A stretch of 33,742 bases of DNA from an uncultured Prevotellaceae bacterium (GCA_900318685.1 ONLL01000037.1:1-33742); one strand, 5' to 3'; positions 1-8,316 are shown, counted from the stretch's first letter. A program made the numbers and translations. The notes: a model not told the origin generated them from the sequence alone.

Positions 1-2
1 CT

Positions 3-40
3 CACTATATTAATAAATATATATATTTATTAATATAGTG
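3..40. repeat. Perfect 38-bp AT-rich palindrome
   Basis: The two 19-base halves (3-21 and 22-40) are exact reverse complements, composed almost only of A and T and closed by CAC/GTG at the ends. It could extrude as a cruciform, or act as a bidirectional terminator or protein-binding site for a gene left of the window. No gene is visible on its left, so its role cannot be decided here. Confidence 0.8.
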
Positions 41-69
41 CAGTATTTTTGATAGCCAGAACGTCATTT

Positions 70-99
70 TGACTAATGACTAAAATGACTAATGACTAA
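70..99. repeat. 7-bp tandem tract, unit TGACTAA x4
   Basis: Units lie at 70-76, 77-83, 86-92 and 93-99, with a two-base AA interruption in the middle. The tract directly precedes the C/G-rich repeat at 103-133. It is the first of several period-7 tracts in this window. Confidence 0.85.
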
Positions 100-102
100 G
101 AA

Positions 103-133
103 GCCCACCCCCTACCCCTCCCGAAGGGAGGGG
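103..133. repeat. C/G-rich palindromic repeat, copy 1
   Basis: The sequence begins GCCCACCCCC and ends in a CCCCTCCCG/GGGAGGGG palindrome. Near-identical copies occur at 1465-1494 in the same orientation and 1685-1714 inverted. Similar C-rich intergenic repeats are familiar from Bacteroidetes genomes. As RNA it would form a strong hairpin. Confidence 0.75.
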
Positions 134-215
134 AGAAAGGAAGAAGTCTCGGAGAAGAGAAAGGGACAGGGGGGAACGAAAAAAGGTGTATATTTTACAC
201 TTATTTAACAGTTTA

Positions 216-249
216 TATTTGGCAGCGTCAATTATTTTTTGTACCTTTG
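216..249 (+). promoter_or_regulatory. Promoter for the HU-related gene
   Basis: A TTTG at 216-219 and TACCTTTG at 242-249 match the Bacteroidetes -33/-7 consensus, with a 22-base spacer. Transcription would start near 256, leaving a leader of about 280 nt before the ATG at 536. Confidence 0.6.
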
Positions 250-255
250 CAATCG

Positions 256-489
256 AAACGAAGAAGCAAGCGAGCGCGCACGCATTCAGAGGAATGCAAC
301 AGCGCAAAAGCGAAGCAGCCATCATCTCGTGCACGGAAGGAAGTACCCACGTCGCGAAGGGTACGGACCGAAGGGCAGAAGGGTGGCACCCGAAGGCCAG
401 CGAAGTGGCCACCGCAGGGCCAACGGAATGCGACGAGAGCGAGCGTGCAATCAATTCTCGCACCTCGTACCTCGTACCTCGCACCTCGA
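256..489 (+). other. Long structured 5' leader (candidate RNA element)
   Basis: This G-rich stretch between a good promoter and the HU-related start codon has no convincing ORF. It contains clear helices: 343-348 pairs with 359-364 (GTACCC/GGGTAC, 10-nt loop), and 395-399 pairs with 406-410 (GGCCA/TGGCC, loop GCGAAG). An alternative helix, 382-387 with 408-413 (GGTGGC/GCCACC), shares bases 408-410 with the second hairpin, so the two exclude each other. A third option pairs 381-384 with 388-391. Mutually exclusive helices suggest a regulatory leader, but no known riboswitch class is recognised. Confidence 0.4.
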
Positions 490-522
490 AAAACAACCAT
501 TAACCATTAACCATTAACCTTA
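462..522. repeat. Two adjacent 7-bp tandem tracts before the HU-related gene
   Basis: The first tract has unit ACCTCGT at 462-468 and 469-475, then ACCTCGC and ACCTCGA up to 489. The second has three exact ACCATTA units at 496-516 followed by a partial unit to 522. The second tract ends 13 bases before the ATG at 536, inside the predicted leader. Confidence 0.85.
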
Positions 523-535
523 AAAGAAAAACACT

Positions 536-1160
536 ATGCCAAGTAACACTATCGTGATGCCAATCGACATCAAACAGAACCGCAACGCCCTGAGCAAGGT
601 CTATGGGCACTACTTCCCCGAGGTACACTGCAGGCAGACCCTGAGCACCTACGGACTGGCCAAGCACATGGCCGACCACGGGAGCCTCGTCAGCGAGGAG
701 ATCCTCCGCCTGGTGCTGGGTCAGCTCGTCAAGTGCCTGCCCGAACTGCTCGCACAGGGCATCCCTGTGAAGCTCGACGGCCTGGGCATCTTCCGTCCCT
801 ATGCCAAGAGCGTGCCCGGCGGCGCTGCCAGCGTGGAGGAGGCCAGTCAGATGGGTGCCAACAACCTCGTCGACGGCATCCGCATCCGCTTCATCCCTGA
901 GAGCGAGGATCTGCGCGACCTCACCCTTCATCCCTGAGAGCGAGGATCTGCGCGACCTCACCCGCAAGGTGTTCAAGAAGAAGTGCGCCCTGCGCCTGGA
1001 CAACGTCATCGAGCTCACCAACGTCGAGGACACCGACCCCGTGAGCGGCGAGACCGTAGTCAAGCGCCGCCTGCGCAACTACACCCCCCTCGCCGACTAT
1101 GGTCTGGCTGACGGCGGTGACGGTGACCAGGGCGGTGGAGACGACGAGCCGAGACCGTAG
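536..1160 (+). pseudogene. HU-related DNA-binding protein, frameshifted by a 37-bp tandem duplication
   Basis: The reading frame from 536 gives a 133-residue product ending at 937, starting MPSNTIVMPIDIKQNRNALS. It resembles the Bacteroidales HU-related family: an N-terminal strand, a helical body and the LDGLGIFRP turn typical of HU-type folds. The natural end of the protein is in another frame (FIPESEDLRDLTRKVFKKKC onward), stopping at 1160. The frames are separated by an exact 37-bp tandem duplication (890-926 and 927-963). Removing one copy restores a 195-residue protein with a G/D-rich acidic tail, a normal length for the family. As given, the product lacks its last 65 residues or so. 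The smalltalk gene follows, as is usual for this family. Family assignment is firm; whether the gene is dead, variable or mis-assembled is open. Confidence 0.85.
890..963 (+). repeat. Exact 37-bp tandem duplication inside a coding region
   Basis: Bases 890-926 and 927-963 are identical. Because 37 is not a multiple of three, the second copy shifts the HU-related frame and creates a stop at 935-937. No other repeat of this kind is seen in a gene in the window. Confidence 0.95.
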
Positions 1161-1165
1161 GAAGT

Positions 1166-1193
1166 GAAGAGTGAAGAGTGAAGAGTGAAGAAT
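1166..1193. repeat. 7-bp tandem tract, unit GAAGAGT
   Basis: Three exact units lie at 1166-1172, 1173-1179 and 1180-1186, followed by GAAGAAT. The tract begins five bases after the natural stop codon of the HU-related gene. Confidence 0.85.
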
Positions 1194-1253
1194 TTGCTAC
1201 CGCGCGGAAATTCCCGCTCTTCGCTCGTAACTCCTGACGCCTGATTTAATTTA

Positions 1254-1320
1254 GGCACGGATTTCACGAATTAACACGAAGAAAAATAAAAAATTCGTGA
1301 GAATTCGCGTAATTCGTGCC
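1254..1320. repeat. Long imperfect inverted repeat before the smalltalk gene
   Basis: Arms 1254-1280 and 1294-1320 match at 22 of 27 positions as reverse complements, around a 13-base AT-rich loop. Both outer ends are GGCACG/CGTGCC. As RNA this is a long stem ending 10 bases before the AAGGAGG ribosome-binding site at 1331-1337. It may be a dispersed repeat, a terminator for the HU-related gene, or a control hairpin. Confidence 0.7.
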
Positions 1321-1345
1321 AAAAAAATAAAAGGAGGAAAACACA

Positions 1346-1462
1346 ATGAAAATCTCACAACGACTGAAGAACCGCCTGGCTGAAGCTCTGATTGCTGCAC
1401 TCACGGCCTTCATCACTGCATTGACCACTACGTCATGCCTGGGCCACGGCCCCCTCTTCTAA
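1346..1462 (+). CDS. Smalltalk-type short peptide (38 aa)
   Basis: The 38-residue product reads MKISQRLKNRLAEALIAALT, then AFITALTTTSCLGHGPLF. It has a basic amphipathic start, a hydrophobic centre, and a TTSCLG end that resembles a lipobox. This matches the very short Bacteroidales 'smalltalk' peptides, which commonly follow an HU-related gene, as here. The start is supported by an unusually clear AAGGAGG at 1331-1337, eight bases upstream of the ATG. The molecular role of the family is not known to me. The stop codon lies two bases before the inverted-end repeat element at 1465. The cell-wall amidase gene often found next is absent. Confidence 0.75.
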   Translation: MKISQRLKNRLAEALIAALTAFITALTTTSCLGHGPLF

Positions 1463-1464
1463 AG

Positions 1465-1714
1465 CCCACCCCCGACCCCTCCCGAGGGGAGGGGAGGAGG
1501 TGAAGGGTGGAAGGTGGATGGTGGATGGAGAAATGTTAAGACTATGAAATAGCTGGTAAGGTTTGTGCGGAAGAATACGCAAAGCATGGTATTCTCCATC
1601 CACCATCCACCATCCTCCATCCACAAAAACAGCGACCTTGGTATTCTCCATCCACCATCCACCATCCACAAAACACATTAAACGCCCCTCCCCTCGGGAG
1701 GGGATGGGGGTGGG
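1465..1714. repeat. 250-bp element with 30-bp inverted ends and internal 7-bp repeats
   Basis: The ends, 1465-1494 and 1685-1714, are inverted copies of the C/G-rich repeat and agree at 28 of 30 positions. Inside, 1513-1532 (GGTGGAT-type units) is the exact reverse complement of both 1592-1611 and 1644-1663, so those two are 20-bp direct repeats. The inner repeats have a 7-bp period, with CCATCCA units in tandem. The whole could fold into a long hairpin. It has the outline of a miniature inverted-repeat element, but there is no transposase and no obvious target duplication. Confidence 0.65.
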
Positions 1715-1818
1715 TTCTGGAGGGGATGGGGGGGCTATTTGTTATGCCATAATCGCTGGCTTCCACGTATTTTACTGGGGTTTTGAGGAAAAACATAACA
1801 AAAACAAAAAAACAAAAT

Positions 1819-1845
1819 GTGACAATTGTGACAATTGTGACAATT
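1819..1845. repeat. Three exact 9-bp repeats (GTGACAATT)
   Basis: Units occupy 1819-1827, 1828-1836 and 1837-1845. They lie about 70 bases upstream of the -33 element of the operon promoter, a position suited to an upstream binding site. ACAATTGT is a perfect palindrome across each junction. Confidence 0.8.
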
Positions 1846-1912
1846 CGGAAATGGCCAGGGAAAGACGGCTGAAGATGCCGCGAATCACTTTCTGAACAAT
1901 TTTTTGCGATTT

Positions 1913-1946
1913 TTTGCATGAGTCTCGTTTTTTCTTTGTACCTTTG
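1913..1946 (+). promoter_or_regulatory. Promoter of the FAS1/SusCD operon
   Basis: TTTG at 1913-1916 and TACCTTTG at 1939-1946 match the Bacteroidetes consensus, with a 22-base spacer. The start codon at 2002 follows after a leader of roughly 45-50 nt. No equally good promoter is seen in the later gaps of the seven-gene operon. Confidence 0.7.
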
Positions 1947-2001
1947 CGGGCAAATAATGGCTAACCGATCGTAACAACTTATAATAAATACTAACTAATG
2001 T

Positions 2002-4878
2002 ATGAATAACCAAATTGCACAAATGGCCAGACGTGTCCTAGGAGGCATGGCTCTGGCTGTGGTTTGCGGAGGTTTCATTGCATGTACTGACGACTACAAA
2101 CTCGACGACCCGGATAACTATCCGTCGTGGCTGGGTGGTAGCATCTATGATGCCATGAAGCATCCTGAAAACCTGTCTGCCGGGCAGGGCAACGTGCTGA
2201 AAGGCACTTTCAACAACTACCTCCGGCTGATTGATGACCTGGGTTATGCCGAGACCCTGGCCAAGACAGGCTCGAAAACAGTTTTCCCGGCTAATGACGA
2301 GGCCTTCGACCGCTTCTATGCCAGCAATGCCTGGGGCGTGAAGCGCTATGAGGACCTCACCGACGCCATGAAGCGTCAGCTGCTCTACGCCTCGATGCTC
2401 GACAACGCCGTGCTGGTGGAGATGCTGTCGAACATCTCCGACGGATCCACGTCCGTCATGCAGGGACAGGCCCTGAAGCACACTACGGGCGCTAACGTCA
2501 TCGACACCATCACCCATCTGAGGAACAAGGCGGAGATGCCTGCCAACAACAGCTACTGGGAGCGGTACTACGACCGTGGCATCTACATGGTGATGGATGC
2601 CACGAGGCCTATGATGGTGCACTTCACCGAGGAGCAGATGACCTCGAACAACATCACCACTCATGGTGACGGCAGCGACTTCGAGGTGGTCACCGGCACT
2701 CCCTACGATGCTGTGGAGCGTTCGGCCTACATCTTCCGCAACAAGATCATCAGCTCGGACGTGACCTGCAAGAACGGATATATCCACCAGATGCAGGACG
2801 TGCTCGTGCCGCCGGGCAACCTGGCAGAGGTGATCCGCACGAACGGCGAGAGCAATCTCTTCAGCCGTATGCTCGACCGCTTCAGCGCTCCCTTCTACGA
2901 TGCCGTCACGACGAAGAACTACAACGACTATGCCGTGGCCAACGGACTGCCTGAGATAGACTCTATCTTCCAGAAGAGATACCTCAGCGACCGCTCGCAG
3001 GGCGGCACGCTGACACGCGACCCCAACAACAACCAGGCTGCCTACGTGCTGCCCTTCGACCCGGGTTGGAACAACTACAGCACGGGTGCTGCCGGTGAGG
3101 ATGCCAGCAAGGACATCGCCGCTATGTTTGTGCCTACGGACGAGGCCCTGCAGCAGTTCTTCCTGCCTGGCGGCGGAGGTGAGTTCCTGATCAACGCCTT
3201 CGGCAAGAAGCCCAACACGCTGGAGAACCTGGCTGAGAACGTGGACTCGATTCCCCTGCAGAACGTGCAGCAGCTCATCGGCAATCTGATGAAGAGCTCG
3301 TTCGTGGCAACGGTGCCCTCGAAGTTCGGGCGCGTGATGGACGAGGCCAACGACCCGATGGGCCTCTCGCTGGACGTGCTCAACAAGAACAGCAACGGCT
3401 CGTACGACGTGAAGATAGCCAACAACGGCGTGGCCTACATGCTCAACACGGTCTTCGCACCTCCCTCGCTCATCGCCGTCTCGGCTCCTGTGACGCTGAG
3501 CAGCAACATGCGCATCATGAACGAGGCCGTGAACGACGGTAAGAGCCGCACCACGCTGGCCCTGAACCTCAACTACTATGCCTACCTGCTCGCCATGAGC
3601 GCCAACTACGCATTCTTCATTCCTACCGACGATGCCTTTGAGCGCTTCTACATCGACCCGGCATACCTGAACACCGACCAGCCGCGAGCCCTGAAGTTCT
3701 ACTATCAGAACAAGAGCCCGTATGTGTATTGCTCGGCATGGAAATATGACCCCACGACGGGCATCATCGGCACCACGCCTGCCGACTCTATAGGCCGTGT
3801 GTCGACCGACCAGTTCCGCACGCAGTTCGTGGATATCCTGAACTACAACACCGTGGTGCTGGGTGACGGCGAGACGCTGGGTGGCAACAAATACTACAAG
3901 ACCAAGCACGGTGGCGCAATCTTGTTCGAGAACAACACCGTGAAGAGCGGCGCACAGATCGACGGCACGGCACCCGTGTCGCAGGTGACGCAGGTGTACA
4001 ACCAGGCCAACGGTATGGCCTATGCCATCGACCACGTCATCCAGCCTCCTCATCGCTCGGTGCTCGACGTGCTGCAAAGCGACCCGCGCTTCTCGGAGTT
4101 CCTGGAGCTCTGCACCAGCTTCGAGATGGACAGCGTGATGGAGTTTGCCAGCGACAAGCTGATGGAGGTCAACACCGTGACGAAGAAAAGGCGTATGGAC
4201 GCCTACCATACCTTCGCCGCCAAGGGAGGACTGACCGACAACGTGAACTACTTCAACTCCTATAACTACACCGTGTTTGCTCCCGACAACGAGGCCATGC
4301 GTAAGGCCTACGAGAAGGGCCTGCCCACCTGGAGCGACATCAAGGTGATCTACGACCAGTACAACGAACGGCTGGAGCAGGAGAAGGAAGGCGGAAGAAT
4401 CAGCGAGGAGGTGCAGGCTGCGCGCGACAAGGCGCTGGCCATGGTCGAGGAGATCAATGCCTTCATCCGCTATCACTTCCAGGACAACTCCGTATATGTG
4501 GACAACACCATCGAGGAAGGCATCTATCCTACGGCATGCTCTGACACCCTGGGTATCCGCGAGAAGCTGACCATCACCGGAGGCGGCAACCGCATGACCG
4601 TGCAGGACAAGCGCGGACAGCAGATCGAGGTTGACGCCACCAATACGACGAAGCTGACCAACCAGATGGCCCGCGACTACGTTCTCGCCGGTACTGGCCG
4701 CAACCGTACCATCAGCACGTCGTCGTTTGCCGTGGTGCATCAGATCAGCACACCACTGAACTCGCACCCCGACACCGACCGCTATGACGATGCCTGGCAG
4801 GGCGCCGGATCAAGAGAACGCCTGAAGGCCTTCCGTAGGCAGTATGAATCTTATTTATATAAGAGGTACGCGGAGTAA
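2002..4878 (+). CDS. Large four-domain fasciclin (FAS1) lipoprotein
   Basis: The 958-residue protein starts with a lipoprotein signal (hydrophobic stretch to FIAC, Cys28) followed by TDD, typical of exported Bacteroidales lipoproteins. Four FAS1-like units can be picked out by their recurring core: TVFPANDEAF near residue 93, FVPTDEAL near 376, FFIPTDDAF near 539 and TVFAPDNEAM near 757, each followed later by a segment with a valine-rich strand such as YMLNTVFAPP. FAS1 domains mediate adhesion or ligand binding; the ligand here is unknown. It is the first gene of the operon, 45 bases before a SusC gene, so it is probably a surface partner of that transporter. The ATG at 2002 is chosen because an ATG at 1998 stops after three codons. 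No enzyme motif was noticed. Confidence 0.85.
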   Translation: MNNQIAQMARRVLGGMALAVVCGGFIACTDDYKLDDPDNYPSWLGGSIYDAMKHPENLSAGQGNVLKGTFNNYLRLIDDLGYAETLAKTGSKTVFPANDEAFDRFYASNAWGVKRYEDLTDAMKRQLLYASMLDNAVLVEMLSNISDGSTSVMQGQALKHTTGANVIDTITHLRNKAEMPANNSYWERYYDRGIYMVMDATRPMMVHFTEEQMTSNNITTHGDGSDFEVVTGTPYDAVERSAYIFRNKIISSDVTCKNGYIHQMQDVLVPPGNLAEVIRTNGESNLFSRMLDRFSAPFYDAVTTKNYNDYAVANGLPEIDSIFQKRYLSDRSQGGTLTRDPNNNQAAYVLPFDPGWNNYSTGAAGEDASKDIAAMFVPTDEALQQFFLPGGGGEFLINAFGKKPNTLENLAENVDSIPLQNVQQLIGNLMKSSFVATVPSKFGRVMDEANDPMGLSLDVLNKNSNGSYDVKIANNGVAYMLNTVFAPPSLIAVSAPVTLSSNMRIMNEAVNDGKSRTTLALNLNYYAYLLAMSANYAFFIPTDDAFERFYIDPAYLNTDQPRALKFYYQNKSPYVYCSAWKYDPTTGIIGTTPADSIGRVSTDQFRTQFVDILNYNTVVLGDGETLGGNKYYKTKHGGAILFENNTVKSGAQIDGTAPVSQVTQVYNQANGMAYAIDHVIQPPHRSVLDVLQSDPRFSEFLELCTSFEMDSVMEFASDKLMEVNTVTKKRRMDAYHTFAAKGGLTDNVNYFNSYNYTVFAPDNEAMRKAYEKGLPTWSDIKVIYDQYNERLEQEKEGGRISEEVQAARDKALAMVEEINAFIRYHFQDNSVYVDNTIEEGIYPTACSDTLGIREKLTITGGGNRMTVQDKRGQQIEVDATNTTKLTNQMARDYVLAGTGRNRTISTSSFAVVHQISTPLNSHPDTDRYDDAWQGAGSRERLKAFRRQYESYLYKRYAE

Positions 4879-4885
4879 GAGTGAG

Positions 4886-4917
4886 AACGTTAAAGAGTTA
4901 AAACGTTAAAGAGTTAA
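4886..4917. repeat. Tandem repeat of period 16 (half-period 8)
   Basis: Two exact 16-base units, 4886-4901 and 4902-4917, each built from two similar 8-base halves around GTTAAA, fill the gap between the first fasciclin gene and the SusC gene. It is the one spacer tract here not based on seven. Confidence 0.85.
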
Positions 4918-4923
4918 AAAGTT

Positions 4924-7900
4924 ATGAGACGAAAGAACATCATTATACTAACACTGCTCCTACTGGTCTGTCCGTTGTTCGTGATGGCACAGGAAGCCCG
5001 CATCTCTGGTACCGTCAGTGATGCCATGGGGCCTATCATGATGTGTAATGTGGTGGAGGTGGATGCCAACAACCGTAACATCTCCTTCGCCCAGACTGAT
5101 ATGAACGGTAACTTCTCGATGGCAGTAAAGAACACGAAGAACAAGCTGAAGATATCATACGTAGGTTATAAGACGGTGACCCTGGCCATCGGAACACGTA
5201 CGCGTTTCGACGTCACCCTGCAGGATGCCACGCAGATCAAGGAACTGACCGTCGTCGCCAAGAAGAAGTTCAACTCGGGTGGTCTGGCCATTCCCGAGCG
5301 AGAGGTGTCGGTGGCCGCTCAGACCTTCAATATGAGTGAGGTCGAGGGTCTGGCATTTACCAGTGCCGACGAGGCCCTTCAGGGACAGATTGCCGGTCTC
5401 GACATCGTGGCTAACTCGGGTAACCTCGGTGCCGGAACGTCGATGCGCCTCCGTGGTGTGACCTCTATCAACGGTTCGGCCGAGCCGCTCATCGTCGTCG
5501 ACGGAAACATCTTCGACAATCCCGATGCCAACTTCGACTTCCAGAACGCCAACGAGGAGACCTATGCCTCGCTGCTCTCGGTGAACCCTTCAGACATCGA
5601 AGACATTCAGGTGCTGAAGGATGCTGCCGCTACGGCCATCTGGGGTTCGAGAGGTGCCAACGGTGTGATTCAGATTCGCACCAAGCGCGGTGCACGCGGC
5701 TCCACGAAGGTGGACTACTCGCTGCGCGTGCAGGCCAGCTGGCAGCCCAAGGGCTACAACCTGCTGAATGGTGACGACTACACCATGATGCTCAAGGAGA
5801 TGTACTACAATCCTGCCCAGAGCGCTACGGCCACGACGAACATCAATGAGATCAACTACAACCGCTCGTGGGCGGAGTTCGAGAACTGGAACAACAATAC
5901 CGACTGGGTGGATGAGGTGCAGCAGACGGCTCTGAGCCAGTATCACTACCTCACGATCACCGGTGGTGGTGAGAAGGCCAACTTCCGTGTCTCGGCCGGC
6001 TACGACCACCAGAACGGTACCATCATCAAGCAGACGCTCGACCGCTTCACCACGAAGCTGGCCCTCGACTACTTCGTCAGCGACCGTATCACCTTCCGCA
6101 CTACCTTCCCCCTGACCTACACCGCCAACCATCGTAACTACGATGACAACATCCTGGGACGTGCCCAGAAGCTGGCGCCCAACATGTCGGTGTACAGGCA
6201 GGACGCACAGGGCAACAATACCTCTGAATTCTACATCATGCTGCCCGAAGGCTCCAGCAACGACATCGGTTCGTCGATAGCCGGAACATCGTCGCCGCAG
6301 CTGAATGACATCCGCAACATGGGTAACCCCGTCGCCATCGCCAACCTGGCCTGGCGCGACGAGAAGACCTACCGTATCTCGCCTGAGTTCCGTCTGGACT
6401 ACTACCTGCTGGGCAAGGACAACAATGCCACCATGCTCAACTACACGGGTCTGGTCTACATGGACATCTTCTCGAAGAGTGAGCCTAAGTACTGGCCCGG
6501 CTCGCTGTCGACACGAGGATGGAACGACAGCGACTACAACCGCAGCCAGGTGTATGACTACAACTCGCTGGCATTCACTACCCGCCACACCTTCACCTTC
6601 ACTCCTCATTTCAACAACGAGGACTGGTCGTCGACGATGCTGGTGAGATGGGAGATGACCTCAGGCAACGACAACAGCCAGACCGTGGTGAACCGCAATG
6701 CTCCTAACGGCACTACGTCGCCCACCGTCGACACGGCCATCGAGAGCATGAGCACCGGCAACGGCCAGTGGCGCTCCATGTCGGGCATCTACTCCGGACA
6801 CCTCTCGTACAAGGGTGGTCTCTACAGCGTCGACTTCTCACTGCGTGCCGACGGTACCACCAAGTTCGGCGACGAGAAGAAGTGGGGTTACTTCCCCGGT
6901 GTCTCGGCACGATGGAACATCAGCGACGAGAAGTTCATGCAGTGGTCTAGGAAGTGGCTCTCCATGCTCAGCTTCCGTCCCTCATGGGGTATCGTGGGCC
7001 GACAGCCCGACGGACAGTACCTGCAGTATGCCAAGTACAGCACGGCAGGCGTATACGGAAGCATCAGCGACAAGCACAGCGTGACCACGCTGGAGGGTCT
7101 GCGCCTGGATGAGCTGAAATGGGAGCGCACCACGCAGTATAACCTCGGTGGTGACTTCGGATTCTGGAACGACCGCATCACCGGTGACTTCAACTACTAC
7201 TTCAAGCGCACCAAGGACCTGCTCATGGGCGGTGTGCGCATCCCCTCGTCAAACGGTTTCAGCTCACTCTCATGGGCTAACGTAGGTGAGATGACCAACA
7301 AGGGTTGGGAGTTGAACCTCTCGGCCAACAAGTTCGTGCAGGTGGGCAAGTTCTCGTTGAGTGTCAACTTCAACATCTCTCAGAACTTCAACGAGATCGT
7401 TGATATGGACGAGAGCGTGCTCGAGAGCATCAACGGCGAGTGGGACAGCAGCAGTCGCGGTAAATACCTCAACCGCATCCAGAAGGGTAATCCTCTGGGC
7501 TCGATCTACGGACTCCGCTACAAGGGCGTCTACCAGTACACCTACGAGTACCTCACCAACATGAAGACGAGGCAGGGCTGGACGGGCGACGAGCTGCGCG
7601 ACTATATTAATAATGAGTTCCTGGCTCAGGGCAAGACCGCACCTGTCGCCGTCGACGCAAACGGCAAGGTGATGATGGACTCGAAGGGACTGCCCATTCG
7701 CCAGGTCTATAACTTCTACGACGGCAGCCCCACCTATGAGTTCCAGGGCGGTGATGCCATCTATGAGGACATCAACAACGACGGACAGATCAACTCGCTG
7801 GATATCGTCTATCTGGGCAACTCCAACCCCCATCTGAATGGTGGCTTCGGCTTCAACATGCAGTATGGAGACTGGTCGCTGAAGACGAGCTTCAGCTATC

Positions 7901-8316
7901 GTCAGGGCATCAAGATCGTCAACCAGGCCAAGATGGGACTTGAGGAGATGTTCAATGCCAACAACCAGAGCTCGGCCGTGAACTGGCGCTGGCGCAAGAA
8001 CGGCGACCAGACTGAGATTCCACGTGCTATGTTCAACACCGGCTACAACTGGCTGGGCAGCGACCGCTACGTGGAGGATGCATCGTTCGTGCGTATGAGC
8101 TACGTACAGGTGTCGTACACCTTCAACCGCAAGCTGCTCAAGCCTCTGGGCTTGCGCCGACTGCAGATGAGTCTCTCCGGTCAGAACCTCTTCTGCTGGA
8201 GCAAGTACAGCGGAACGGATCCTGAGCACTCGCCCGGTTCGTGGGGCATCGCCTACGACAACTCGCAGACGCCTCGATCGAAGTCAGTGACACTGAACCT
8301 GATGGTAGGATTCTAA
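4924..8316 (+). CDS. SusC/RagA-type TonB-linked outer-membrane transporter 1
   Basis: The 1130-residue protein has a signal peptide ending MAQ near residue 23. A carboxypeptidase-regulatory-like domain follows (about 25-100; GTVSD, then SYVGYKT). The plug domain runs from about 130 to 255, with LRGVTSING, PLIVVDG, IEDIQVLKDAAATAIWGSRG and GVIQIRTKRG. A long beta-barrel ends in aromatic F (NLMVGF). An acidic DINNDGQINSLD loop late in the barrel is common in this family. Length and motif order are normal. It should pair with the SusD protein 35 bases downstream to import a ligand across the outer membrane using TonB. The substrate cannot be read from sequence, and there is no glycosidase nearby in the operon to suggest one. 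Confidence 0.93.
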   Translation: MRRKNIIILTLLLLVCPLFVMAQEARISGTVSDAMGPIMMCNVVEVDANNRNISFAQTDMNGNFSMAVKNTKNKLKISYVGYKTVTLAIGTRTRFDVTLQDATQIKELTVVAKKKFNSGGLAIPEREVSVAAQTFNMSEVEGLAFTSADEALQGQIAGLDIVANSGNLGAGTSMRLRGVTSINGSAEPLIVVDGNIFDNPDANFDFQNANEETYASLLSVNPSDIEDIQVLKDAAATAIWGSRGANGVIQIRTKRGARGSTKVDYSLRVQASWQPKGYNLLNGDDYTMMLKEMYYNPAQSATATTNINEINYNRSWAEFENWNNNTDWVDEVQQTALSQYHYLTITGGGEKANFRVSAGYDHQNGTIIKQTLDRFTTKLALDYFVSDRITFRTTFPLTYTANHRNYDDNILGRAQKLAPNMSVYRQDAQGNNTSEFYIMLPEGSSNDIGSSIAGTSSPQLNDIRNMGNPVAIANLAWRDEKTYRISPEFRLDYYLLGKDNNATMLNYTGLVYMDIFSKSEPKYWPGSLSTRGWNDSDYNRSQVYDYNSLAFTTRHTFTFTPHFNNEDWSSTMLVRWEMTSGNDNSQTVVNRNAPNGTTSPTVDTAIESMSTGNGQWRSMSGIYSGHLSYKGGLYSVDFSLRADGTTKFGDEKKWGYFPGVSARWNISDEKFMQWSRKWLSMLSFRPSWGIVGRQPDGQYLQYAKYSTAGVYGSISDKHSVTTLEGLRLDELKWERTTQYNLGGDFGFWNDRITGDFNYYFKRTKDLLMGGVRIPSSNGFSSLSWANVGEMTNKGWELNLSANKFVQVGKFSLSVNFNISQNFNEIVDMDESVLESINGEWDSSSRGKYLNRIQKGNPLGSIYGLRYKGVYQYTYEYLTNMKTRQGWTGDELRDYINNEFLAQGKTAPVAVDANGKVMMDSKGLPIRQVYNFYDGSPTYEFQGGDAIYEDINNDGQINSLDIVYLGNSNPHLNGGFGFNMQYGDWSLKTSFSYRQGIKIVNQAKMGLEEMFNANNQSSAVNWRWRKNGDQTEIPRAMFNTGYNWLGSDRYVEDASFVRMSYVQVSYTFNRKLLKPLGLRRLQMSLSGQNLFCWSKYSGTDPEHSPGSWGIAYDNSQTPRSKSVTLNLMVGF

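Noticed and set aside
186-503. A 105-codon frame ahead of the HU-related gene
   Set aside because: It crosses the promoter and the 7-bp repeats and three other overlapping frames exist in the same stretch; no domain or compositional sign of a protein. Treated as leader RNA.
1433-1678. - strand frames across the 250-bp repeat element
   Set aside because: Their products are runs of G, W, M, D and V made by translating GGTGGAT-type repeats.
2038-4767. A 909-codon open frame on the - strand
   Set aside because: It lies wholly opposite the fasciclin gene, whose product has a lipobox and repeated FAS1 cores. The - strand product is rich in H, V, R and L with no domain, as expected from strongly GC-biased codons read backwards.
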